Of a DNA stretch of 18,491 nucleotides, positions 1 to 7,781 are shown one piece after another. The notes beneath the pieces are model-generated. The model did no database searches, was not told the origin of the DNA, and saw only the letters and a list, made by a program, of their open reading frames with translations. The position numbers and the translations under genes are program-made. The stretch lies in NCBI GenBank assembly GCA_002502215.1, contig DAPT01000101.1:1-18491 (forward strand), written 5' to 3'. Numbering within the stretch: position 1 is the first letter of the stretch; each line of letters opens with the position of its first letter. This DNA is from Euryarchaeota archaeon UBA124. GTDB lineage: Archaea > Thermoplasmatota > Poseidoniia > Poseidoniales > Poseidoniaceae.

Positions 1-2
1 GA

Positions 3-911
3 ACCTCCACTGACACCCCATCCGACCTCGATACCCTTGTCCGATGTTGGGACATTGACCCCAGCATGGACTCCGATGACCTTGGAAGTGCTGACGATGA
101 CTGCGATGTCATTGGCGACAACTTGACCGTTTCATGGAACAGGAGCGGCACGCACAAACTCGTCTACCACGTCACCGACAACGACGGTGCCCACGCCAGT
201 GAAGTGCTGGAAGTGCTGGTGTTGAACACGCCTCCAGTCGTTCAGACAGCTCCCTTCTCATGCGTGGCTTACGAAGCGTGCATCATGGACGCCAGCAGCA
301 CGTCCGATGCCCTCAACGACATCCAAGACCTCACCGTGGCGTGGGACATTGACGTGACGGTCGACAGCAACGAAGACGGCATACCTGACAACGACGCCGA
401 TCTCATTGGCAAGACCGTCACATGGACGTTCAAGCGAGATGGTTTGCAATCGGTCAAGGTGATGGCGTGGGACGAGGACCCGGAACGACCCGGAACGAAG
501 GTGGTCACCTTTGCTGTGCTGCCGGCCGACCGAACGCCGTTGGAAAACCTCGGTTCTGCCCTGGTGGGTGAAGAAGCCAACCCGATCGCTCAACTTAGCC
601 TCCTCGCCGTTATGTTGCTCCTGGTGATGCTCTTTTCAAGGCGGCGTCGCCAAGAAACTTCCTCGGATACATGGGATGAAGTTTCCGAGTCCCTCACGGG
701 CAACCTCTTCGCTGAACGAGAGGAAAAGATGAAGCAAAAGCGTCCTGAAGGCCCGCCTCCTCAATACCTCTTCCAAGATGCGCTTCAACAAGCGCCAAAT
801 GGCGCAAATACCCACAAAGGACCCCCATTGCCACCATCCGGTCTTCCTGAAGGATGGACCATGGAACAATGGGAGCACTACGGAGAACAGTGGCTGGAAT
901 CTCAAGATTGA
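3..911 (+). CDS. PKD-type surface protein, membrane-anchored, 3' part only
   Basis: The reading frame is open from the left edge, so the start lies outside the window. What is seen: two PKD-like beta-sandwich units, the first with CWDID and VTDNDGA motifs, the second with AWDID. Each holds an acidic loop of the calcium-binding type (nt 363-395 reads DSNEDGIPDND). A hydrophobic membrane segment (about nt 582-642) is followed at once by RRRRQE, so the short charged tail should be cytosolic and the PKD units outside. The tail ends with GLPEGWTMEQWEHYG. PKD units are usually protein- or sugar-binding spacers in surface proteins; the ligand here is unknown. The next gene is a same-strand paralogue 53 bases downstream. 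This gene is G+C rich compared with it (34, 37 and 34 of 60 bases in three lines counted by hand). Confidence 0.85.
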   Translation, partial: TSTDTPSDLDTLVRCWDIDPSMDSDDLGSADDDCDVIGDNLTVSWNRSGTHKLVYHVTDNDGAHASEVLEVLVLNTPPVVQTAPFSCVAYEACIMDASSTSDALNDIQDLTVAWDIDVTVDSNEDGIPDNDADLIGKTVTWTFKRDGLQSVKVMAWDEDPERPGTKVVTFAVLPADRTPLENLGSALVGEEANPIAQLSLLAVMLLLVMLFSRRRRQETSSDTWDEVSESLTGNLFAEREEKMKQKRPEGPPPQYLFQDALQQAPNGANTHKGPPLPPSGLPEGWTMEQWEHYGEQWLESQD

Positions 912-964
912 ATTGGAACTCAAAAAGGACATTCTCTTTTGTATCAGAACTGCAACCTCGTTTT

Positions 965-3900
965 ATGCTCGGACGGACATCCCATGCCGCCTTCCTCGTC
1001 GCCCTCTTCCTCACCTCGCTGGGTATGGGCGTTGTAGAATCGTCAATTCATCTCGATGAAACGCCTACGCAACAACATTCAGAGGGCGTGAACAGTGTCG
1101 TGGATGTCCCCAACTGGAGAATAGGCGACGAATGGGTCTATGAAACACAATTCGATGTAGCTCAACTGATTGCACAAGCGAACATTTCTGCAAGCCTGAA
1201 CACACTTACTGGTGATACTGTTTACGAAGTTGAGGATATCTTTTTCATCACAGTGGATGGAATTCAAACGTTGGCGTACAAAATGAAGATAGAAGGAGCG
1301 TTCACATCTGGCAATAACGGAGCGACCCTCGATGTTCCCACTTTGGGACTGGTATCAGGCCGACTCAACATCGATTACTCTGGAGAAGACATCATCCGAG
1401 TGCGTGACCTTGCAGTCATCAACTCCGAATTTAGCCTTGATGTGAAATTTCGGCCATTGAATTTAGGGATTTTTGAAACTGACCTTGCACTCATCACCTT
1501 TGACACCTACTATAACCCTCCAAAAGAGAAGTACGATTTTCCGCTCAGGACGGGCGACCAGTGGTACATGCCATTCATGTCTGGGACAAGTGTTAGCGGC
1601 TCATCGGATTACTTCGACCCGACGGAATTCGATACAAATGGCGCAGAGAACAACTCTTGGCAAGTGACCACGGACGGCATCCCAACGGAAGATGGTTCAA
1701 CAATTCAATACGAGGGATGCGATGATTCCTACAAGATCAACGAGTGGAATGCAAGTGGCGTGAACTCCGGATTCAATTGGTACTGTCCAGCCGTTCGGTT
1801 CAATTCCTGGATTCGAATTTCAAATGCAGCAGGTTTTACGATTGATTGGTTATTGAAGGACTACGAGCCCATTGATTCCTTTGGTGTTGACAAGCGCAGA
1901 GCCCCTGGTGATCGCAACGTAGACATTGAGGTGGAGACACAATTTATTGCAACACTTCCAGACACCATGTCGAAGATTTACGGCACGTACGCTGTTGCTC
2001 CAAATGGTGTTCCAGAAGTGAACAAAAATCTACAGTTACGCTATGAGATGGCGGGAACGCTGCTCAATCCGATTACCAACAGCAGCGGTCAAATTGAGGA
2101 GTCAATCAACGTCTCAAACGTTGTCGACGACACCATCGCAAGCGATGATTTCAGCAGCAACGGGGTAATCGTTTGGGATCCTGTGCAAGAGATTATTGGT
2201 GTTGCAACAATTGTCATTGATTTGAACGTCGTTGGAATAGATCTCGTTGCACAAGAGGATTCCATCATTGTAACGAGGACCCGCGATGGAGAGGTTGCAA
2301 CCCTGTCCAAATCTATTGGGTACAATGCTTTACCAGGGGATGTACTCAGTTTCTCTCTACCTGCACAAAACCGGGGTGTCCTACCATCTCCATCAACTGA
2401 AATGGAAGTCATCGTACCCGGCGGTGAGAGCATTCGCCAAGCAGTCCCTTCCATAGAAGCGTACAGCGAACAAAGAATTCAAGTCGATTGGACTGTCCCG
2501 GAAGGAGCTACCATCGGTGATCGAACATTGACGTTCACAGTAGATCCGGATGAGCTGATTACAGGTGATGCAAATCGGAGCAACAATCAAGCAACAATCG
2601 ACATTTTCGTCGGACGAGCTCCAAACGCTTCCGTCACGATTGATGTAGGCAATTACACCTTTGAGGAGGTCCTTATCGATGCGAGTGCGTCCTTCGATCC
2701 CGATGGAGGCGATGTTGAATGCCGCTTTGAGATTGAATCAAGGCCGGGTCTAATCGATGTCATCACAACTCCGGACTGTATGATCTATTGGAATTGGTCA
2801 AACGGCGGTGACTGGGAATTGCGGACAATCGTTACAGACAATGAACTCGATACAACTGAATTGGTGAGTAACATTACAATCCTAAACCGTGCACCCTACA
2901 TCAACCTAAGCCACCCGTCTGAAGTGGATGTTGAATCAGTCATTACCATCGACGCAAGCGATAGTGGAGACATTGACACGGTTTCTCCATCGGGTCAGCA
3001 AGTAAGCATCTCTTGGCCGGATTTGACCTGCAATGAGGGACTGTTTGGACCCACATGTACGTTTACTCCAATGGAGGAAGGTACAATCCCCGTTCGTGCA
3101 ATAGCCACCGATGATGACGGTGCTGAAACGGAAGTCGTCTCCTCATTCCAAGTCCTCAACGTGGCGCCAACAATTGGCGACATCGAAGTTTGGATTGCTG
3201 GAGTGAACACACCGTTCGACGCCAATGGAACTTGGGTTCTCAAAGAAGACCAGACCGTTATCCTTCGCGCTCAAGGGGATGACACCCTCAACGATCGTGA
3301 TGGTTTGATCATCGATTGGAATTTGAGCGACGTTCTTGATAATTTCACAGCTTCTACAGACGGGTCAGCCTCGGATGTATCAACATCGTGGCCAACCTCT
3401 GGAGAGCACATTCTTTCTGTACGAGCAGTTGATGATGACGGAGTCGCCTCGTCAACATCCCTTGCCAAAGTGACCATCGAAAACGTGGCTCCGACCATTG
3501 CTGCACAAGAGAACTTCGTTAATGCAATCAATCGAATCGATGGACTACCTGTAACTGAAGACGACATGGTTGAATTCGATGTTGTTGTCGATGATACCGC
3601 TTCAGATCTCGAAACATTGGAGGTTTGTTGGGACATTGATGGAACGGTGGATGCCGATCTTGACGGCACAATGAACAACGACTGCGACATCACTGGAACC
3701 CATTTCGAATACACATGGGAGACGGAAGGCTATCGTACTGTAACCGCTTGGGTTATGGATGACGATGGTGCAATGGATTCAATATCTGCGGTTGTAAAGG
3801 TGCGAAATAAGATACCTCTCGCAGCGATTTCTTATGCGAACGGTTCACTGGATAACCTTGTCCAGGGCGACATTCTGAATCTCAGTTCAATGGGAACGGA

Positions 3901-4567
3901 TGATACAGACTCCGACCTCTTGACCATGCTTTACGTATGGACCTTCGAATGGCGAGGAGAAGAAGACCTTGGCGTCACCGGTCCGACAGTCTCAATCAAC
4001 GACATTCCCGCAGGAACGTGGAGCATCAATCTTACCGTAACCGATGACGATCTCGCAACAAATACCTTCAGCATTACCATCGATGTTGCTGAACCACCGC
4101 CCGAAGGTTTCCTTGAAGAATTCAGTGAAACACTCGGCATCCCGAAAACAATGTCAATCGTCATCTTGTGCTTGGTTGGCTTGGTGATCGTACTCGCTTC
4201 GTTCCTGTTAGTAACACGACGTGCCCCCTCTGAGGTATTGGAAACACCGTCCACGAAAGCTTGGGATGCAACACCGTTACCGAGCTATTCCGAAACAGAA
4301 ATACCGGCGTATGAACAACCAGCACAGCCTCAAGCACCTGAGCAGCCCATCGCTCCGACTGAACAACCTGTTGTTCACCAAGGACCGCCGCTGCCAGCAA
4401 GTGGGTTACCCGAAGGTTGGACGATGGAACAGTGGGCATACTACGGAGAGCAATACCTCGCCGCAAACCAAGCACCTGCACCTACCATTGAACCGACACC
4501 TTCAATGACTACTACCTCTGCAACACACACAAATCTCTCCAATCTTTTGGATGATTTGGACTTGTGA
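965..4567 (+). CDS. Large PKD/CARDB surface protein with C-terminal membrane anchor
   Basis: A 1200-residue secreted protein anchored by its C-terminus. I chose ATG 965 because it opens a signal peptide (Lys-poor, MLGRTSHAAFLVALFLTSLG); the longer frame from ATG 854 would overlap the upstream gene and bury the signal. Order of parts: an N-terminal region with two W/GD.W motifs (NWRIGDEWVY near residue 50, RTGDQWY near 195) that I cannot assign; a CARDB-like unit about 405-553 ending in DANRSNNQA; five PKD-like units about 553-643, 643-735, 735-841, 841-949 and 949-1043, joined by xAPxI linkers; a membrane helix about 1060-1085 followed by TRR; and a Pro/Gln-rich tail with GLPEGWTMEQWAYYG near 1150. 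PKD unit 4 has an acidic calcium-type loop (nt 3650-3682). Probable role is cell-surface adhesion or binding. The downstream sepF-like gene starts at its stop codon, so the two are probably cotranscribed. Confidence 0.88.
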   Translation: MLGRTSHAAFLVALFLTSLGMGVVESSIHLDETPTQQHSEGVNSVVDVPNWRIGDEWVYETQFDVAQLIAQANISASLNTLTGDTVYEVEDIFFITVDGIQTLAYKMKIEGAFTSGNNGATLDVPTLGLVSGRLNIDYSGEDIIRVRDLAVINSEFSLDVKFRPLNLGIFETDLALITFDTYYNPPKEKYDFPLRTGDQWYMPFMSGTSVSGSSDYFDPTEFDTNGAENNSWQVTTDGIPTEDGSTIQYEGCDDSYKINEWNASGVNSGFNWYCPAVRFNSWIRISNAAGFTIDWLLKDYEPIDSFGVDKRRAPGDRNVDIEVETQFIATLPDTMSKIYGTYAVAPNGVPEVNKNLQLRYEMAGTLLNPITNSSGQIEESINVSNVVDDTIASDDFSSNGVIVWDPVQEIIGVATIVIDLNVVGIDLVAQEDSIIVTRTRDGEVATLSKSIGYNALPGDVLSFSLPAQNRGVLPSPSTEMEVIVPGGESIRQAVPSIEAYSEQRIQVDWTVPEGATIGDRTLTFTVDPDELITGDANRSNNQATIDIFVGRAPNASVTIDVGNYTFEEVLIDASASFDPDGGDVECRFEIESRPGLIDVITTPDCMIYWNWSNGGDWELRTIVTDNELDTTELVSNITILNRAPYINLSHPSEVDVESVITIDASDSGDIDTVSPSGQQVSISWPDLTCNEGLFGPTCTFTPMEEGTIPVRAIATDDDGAETEVVSSFQVLNVAPTIGDIEVWIAGVNTPFDANGTWVLKEDQTVILRAQGDDTLNDRDGLIIDWNLSDVLDNFTASTDGSASDVSTSWPTSGEHILSVRAVDDDGVASSTSLAKVTIENVAPTIAAQENFVNAINRIDGLPVTEDDMVEFDVVVDDTASDLETLEVCWDIDGTVDADLDGTMNNDCDITGTHFEYTWETEGYRTVTAWVMDDDGAMDSISAVVKVRNKIPLAAISYANGSLDNLVQGDILNLSSMGTDDTDSDLLTMLYVWTFEWRGEEDLGVTGPTVSINDIPAGTWSINLTVTDDDLATNTFSITIDVAEPPPEGFLEEFSETLGIPKTMSIVILCLVGLVIVLASFLLVTRRAPSEVLETPSTKAWDATPLPSYSETEIPAYEQPAQPQAPEQPIAPTEQPVVHQGPPLPASGLPEGWTMEQWAYYGEQYLAANQAPAPTIEPTPSMTTTSATHTNLSNLLDDLDL

Positions 4568-4572
4568 TACGA

Positions 4573-5121
4573 ATGGGGAATCTGTGGCAATTCTTTGGAC
4601 TTCCAGATCCCGAAGCTGGTGTTGTCCCACAATCTCCTGAAGAACCACAAGCTACCCAAAACCGGCGACTTACGGGTACTCCATCCGATGTTCCTGAGCC
4701 TGTCGTTGAAGTCGTTCAGTCTCAACCAACTCCGGTTCAAACGCATGCATGGAACGGACCGCTGACACCTGATGGAGAGCCGTTTCACGATCTCTCCAAT
4801 CATGGTACTCGCCTCAAGATACGCCCTATTCGAGCCCTGCGTTATGTCAAACCCGACAACAAACATCGAATACGCACCCGTGAGATTGCGCAGCGAGTCC
4901 TCCAAGGAGACACTGTTATTGTGGACTTACGGACACTGGTTCATATGGAATCGCATCAGCAGGCATGTCGAAGGGAATTACGAGTTATGTGTGAACAGAC
5001 AGGTGTTGGCGTCTTTGCCTTGGATACCGAAGACAAATTATTGTTGATTCCAGGCGCAGATGTTGTCGTTGATATTGAAAAGCATGAATTGGGTCTTACT
5101 CGACTCCTGAATGTGAGGTGA
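4573..5121 (+). CDS. sepF: SepF-like cell division protein (FtsZ membrane anchor)
   Basis: Archaeal SepF anchors FtsZ to the membrane at the division site. The 182-residue product has the expected layout: an N-terminal amphipathic stretch MGNLWQFFGL suited to membrane binding, a disordered Pro/Glu-rich linker (about 11-78), and a C-terminal globular domain (about 80-182) with RPIRALRYVKP, GDTVIVDLRTL, a helix with CRREL, and LLLIPGADVVVD, matching the SepF/DUF552 pattern of strand, gap, strand and final proline. I prefer ATG 4573 because it puts the membrane helix at the very start. A GTG at 4564, overlapping the previous stop as GTGA, would add only three residues. Gene order suggests cotranscription with the surface-protein gene before it and the membrane-protein gene after it. 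The assignment is by pattern memory, not by search; a remote DUF552 relative is the alternative. Confidence 0.72.
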   Translation: MGNLWQFFGLPDPEAGVVPQSPEEPQATQNRRLTGTPSDVPEPVVEVVQSQPTPVQTHAWNGPLTPDGEPFHDLSNHGTRLKIRPIRALRYVKPDNKHRIRTREIAQRVLQGDTVIVDLRTLVHMESHQQACRRELRVMCEQTGVGVFALDTEDKLLLIPGADVVVDIEKHELGLTRLLNVR

Positions 5122-5125
5122 GGGG

Positions 5126-6412
5126 TTGGAAAATCGAAAGCAGTTTGCTGGTTCGTATCTTGAACTGTTTACCTCTTCGATGTTTTTCTTCATCGGATTA
5201 ACGTTTCTTCTTTCATGGTTAACGTTTTTCTCACCGTATGAACTTTTTGAAAACGAGGACAGATTGTCCGTGATGAACTTTGTTCTCATCGTCCTCTTTG
5301 CTTTGGGCCCATTGATGGGAATTCTAGCTGGAATCGCCTTCGATACGCTCCCACTCGTGTACAACATTCCATCCTTTGAAAAAACAACCATGAGACACTT
5401 TTTACAACTAAACGGAATCGGTCAGTTGTTCATCCACGTAGGCATTTACACGGGGAAATGGTCGCTGTTCGTCGAACTCGCAGGAATTGGAATCATCTTG
5501 ATGTGCTTGGCTTTGCTTACGTTGACCTCATCTGCTATGGATATCGTCAAGCAAAAGAGCAAATCCGGAGAAGTTGGTGTCTTTTCGTACGCTCCAGGTC
5601 TTGTTCTCGTCATCTGCGCATCGTTTATTGCAATATCATGGTTTAGTCGAGAAATTACAGGAATGATTGAAGTCGGTGTTGCATTTATTGTTGCGATTTT
5701 TTGTACGATGATGATGTCAACCACCTTGCTCTCTCACTTCAATCGAAGACTCGGTTGGAAAGCCACCAACTCTAGCACCCTTACTGTTCGATTTTTGACA
5801 CTCCTTGTCCTTGGATTTGGCTACGTGTTGATCAGTTTCCTTCGTGCACGAGGTATAGTTTCTGAGGACCTTATCGATGTTTGGTTCACCCTTGTGATGA
5901 TGAATGTATTCTTTATGATGAATCCATTGAAAGTCATACGATTTTCTATTGGAAATTACTCAAAACCGCACTCCCGATTTGTTCTGATCGGATACTTGCT
6001 CTTGCCGCTTCTTTCACTTGTTTCAGTCGCACCAATATGGACAGGTCACGGAGGTCTCGCCAACATTCAACCAACACATTGGTTGCTTATTGCCTATTCC
6101 TGTTTTTTCATCGTGTGTGGCTTCGCGATTTATCTTCATCAAGATCACCTTCACTCCTCTCCATCCTCTCGAGCAACCCACTGGCATCTTGTCTTCATGT
6201 TCTTAGCTTCAGGGGCGTTGATGACCTGGACGTTGTACGACGATGCAGTCTTGTTAAACAAAGAATACATGCCGGTCTACACTTGGATAGCGATACAAAG
6301 CGTCGCATCTATTCTTCTGGCAGTCTTGTTTATCCGAGATACCCTCTTTCCCGCTGACAATTGGCACCGAATGCCGATGTTTTATGACCGGCTTATCGAA
6401 AACAACGACTGA
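5126..6412 (+). CDS. Multi-spanning membrane protein of unknown function
   Basis: I do not recognise the family. The 428-residue product is almost entirely hydrophobic, with about 11-12 membrane segments separated by short loops, and a short charged C-terminus (DNWHRMPMFYDRLIENND). There is no large soluble domain, ATPase motif or signal peptide. Several His and Trp residues sit in or next to helices (for example FIHVGIYTGKW near residue 105), which would fit a heme or metal carrier or a transporter, but the pattern is not diagnostic. The start is a TTG at 5126, directly behind a purine-rich GAGGTGAGGGG; the in-frame upstream ATG at 5111 is followed at once by a stop. ATG 5180 (MFFFIG) is a possible shorter start. 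It begins 4 bases after the sepF-like gene and probably belongs to its operon. Its last 31 bases overlap the convergent maf gene. Confidence 0.75.
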   Translation: MENRKQFAGSYLELFTSSMFFFIGLTFLLSWLTFFSPYELFENEDRLSVMNFVLIVLFALGPLMGILAGIAFDTLPLVYNIPSFEKTTMRHFLQLNGIGQLFIHVGIYTGKWSLFVELAGIGIILMCLALLTLTSSAMDIVKQKSKSGEVGVFSYAPGLVLVICASFIAISWFSREITGMIEVGVAFIVAIFCTMMMSTTLLSHFNRRLGWKATNSSTLTVRFLTLLVLGFGYVLISFLRARGIVSEDLIDVWFTLVMMNVFFMMNPLKVIRFSIGNYSKPHSRFVLIGYLLLPLLSLVSVAPIWTGHGGLANIQPTHWLLIAYSCFFIVCGFAIYLHQDHLHSSPSSRATHWHLVFMFLASGALMTWTLYDDAVLLNKEYMPVYTWIAIQSVASILLAVLFIRDTLFPADNWHRMPMFYDRLIENND

Positions 6413-6966
6413 AGTTCATCGAGATACTGAAGTGATGCCTGCGTAAATCCAAGAACGGTTGTCTCTGAACCTTCGACCAATTTCGCATACTCGCCCATCA
6501 TGCCGGCCAAGTCGTATGCACCAGCTTTGCCTACCCATGAGTCCGATTCGATCAATTCAACCAGGACATCATCCGAAAAGTCTTCAACCTCGACCAGGGC
6601 ATGTTCGACAGTCGTTTTCCATTGACCAAAAGCATGGACCATCGTCGCTGACCACACCTTGTGTCGACTGCCTCGTAATCGAAGCAACATTGCAACTGCC
6701 TCTTCCTTGGAATGCGGTTTTCCGAGTGCTTCTCGCGTATCATCGGGGTCCTCAACAAGCGTGTCTGCCACAACAGTGACATCGAATGAGGCATCCAACT
6801 TCACAGCATTGGCTTTCCTTGACACAACCTGTTCAACCTGGTCAGAAATAAATCCACGAGGGACGCTCTCATTCACATCTTTGAGTGCGCTCTGTTCAAT
6901 GTTTGAGAAACGCTCACGCAAGATTGACCCTCGACGCTCAGAGGCAGATGCGAGTAGTATGCGCAC
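6382..6966 (-). CDS. maf: Maf-like nucleoside triphosphate pyrophosphatase
   Basis: Maf proteins hydrolyse non-canonical or excess nucleoside triphosphates to monophosphates, and in bacteria are tied to division arrest. Seen here: the N-terminal RILLASASERR (family pattern LASxSPRR, with Glu in place of Pro), VVADTLVED (the ADT acid motif), LGKPHSKEEAVAML, a basic RGSRHKVWSATMV strand, and the closing DSWVGKAGAYDLAGM followed by GSETTVLGF. I chose GTG 6966 (194 residues), since Maf proteins normally begin one or two residues before this strand and this leaves 95 bases to the divergent gene. An ATG at 7026 would add 20 residues with no family resemblance and leave only 35 bases. The 3' end overlaps the convergent membrane-protein gene by 31 bases. 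Confidence 0.87.
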   Translation of the reverse strand: MRILLASASERRGSILRERFSNIEQSALKDVNESVPRGFISDQVEQVVSRKANAVKLDASFDVTVVADTLVEDPDDTREALGKPHSKEEAVAMLLRLRGSRHKVWSATMVHAFGQWKTTVEHALVEVEDFSDDVLVELIESDSWVGKAGAYDLAGMMGEYAKLVEGSETTVLGFTQASLQYLDELQSLFSISRS

Positions 6967-7061
6967 AAACCACGGACAACAAGAATGCACATCAGACTTT
7001 TCAAACAATTTGAGGGTGAGTTTCAAGTGTTGAATGGTTTTGCTAGAAGCGGGGCGGAGTT

Positions 7062-7781
7062 ATGGACATCATGGAACGAATTCCTACGCACGTAGAAGGG
7101 CTCGATGACAACATGCAGGGAGGAATTCCAAAAGGACACATCTGCATCGTTGCGGGTGCCTCTGGTGCGATGAAATCCAGTGTAACATTCTCGATGCTCT
7201 ACAATGCCGTATTGTACGGAGAAACCAGTGGAATTTACGTCACCCTTGAACAAGGCAAAGAATCACTTAGAGCCCACATGTCAAATATGGGAATGAACGT
7301 TGATGATCCACGTGTCCGCAATCGAATCGCTATCATTGATTTGTCTGACCTGCGCGTCCAACTTGATGAGCAGGGGATGAGCAAGCGTGTTGATTGGATG
7401 GGTCAACTCATTAAGCAATTAACAAACTACAGAAAATCGATTGGGTTTGAATTGCTGGTCTTCGATTCACTTGGAGCATTCTTTACGCTCACAAAGATGG
7501 AAAACCCCCGAGATGAAATTTTTCGTCTTTTTGAAGCCGTGCGACGTCTTGAACTTACATCTTTCTTCATCTGCGAAATGACTGGGGAAAATCACAAGCA
7601 ATTCGGCGAATATGGTGTTGAAGATTATCTCTCTGACGGTGTTATTCATTTGGTCATGGATCGAAAAGAAGACGATGTTCAACGAAAGTTGGGCATCATT
7701 AAAATGCGTCACACACGACACGCTCTTGGCTACAAGCCGTTCAATTGGAAACAAGAAGAGCAGCGTTTTACTGTCCTTTGA
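7062..7781 (+). CDS. KaiC/RAD55-like RecA-fold ATPase, single domain
   Basis: A 239-residue cytosolic ATPase of the archaeal KaiC/RAD55 group, single-domain proteins linked to signalling or to DNA repair; the exact role is unknown. Seen: the entry motif VEGLDDNMQGGIPKGHICIV, a P-loop AGASGAMKSS at 31-40, the KaiC-type YVTLEQ at 60-64, a Walker B strand LLVFDS at 131-136, EYGVEDYLSDGVIHL at 183-197 and IKMRHTRHALGYKPF near the C-terminus, which are the usual KaiC-family landmarks. The P-loop has Met where the Gly before the Lys is expected, and the usual Glu-Glu pair is Glu-Gln. The start at ATG 7062 follows GGCGGAG; ATG 7071 is a possible alternative. It is divergent from maf and its stop directly abuts the glmS stop on the other strand. 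Confidence 0.85.
   Translation: MDIMERIPTHVEGLDDNMQGGIPKGHICIVAGASGAMKSSVTFSMLYNAVLYGETSGIYVTLEQGKESLRAHMSNMGMNVDDPRVRNRIAIIDLSDLRVQLDEQGMSKRVDWMGQLIKQLTNYRKSIGFELLVFDSLGAFFTLTKMENPRDEIFRLFEAVRRLELTSFFICEMTGENHKQFGEYGVEDYLSDGVIHLVMDRKEDDVQRKLGIIKMRHTRHALGYKPFNWKQEEQRFTVL

Noticed and set aside
854..964. A 37-residue N-terminal extension of the large surface protein from ATG 854
   Set aside because: It overlaps the upstream coding region, has no signal-like character, and hides the signal peptide that starts at ATG 965.
5881..6357. A 158-residue open frame on the + strand inside the membrane-protein gene
   Set aside because: It is another frame of a continuous membrane-protein sequence, and is rich in Ser and Arg with no domain features.
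6967..7026. A 20-residue N-terminal extension of Maf from ATG 7026
   Set aside because: Maf proteins begin just before the LASxS strand; the extension resembles nothing and would shrink the divergent gap to 35 bases.
6967..7061. A shared promoter between maf and the ATPase gene
   Set aside because: Both genes probably start here, but I see no convincing TATA or operator in these 95 bases, so I do not mark a site.
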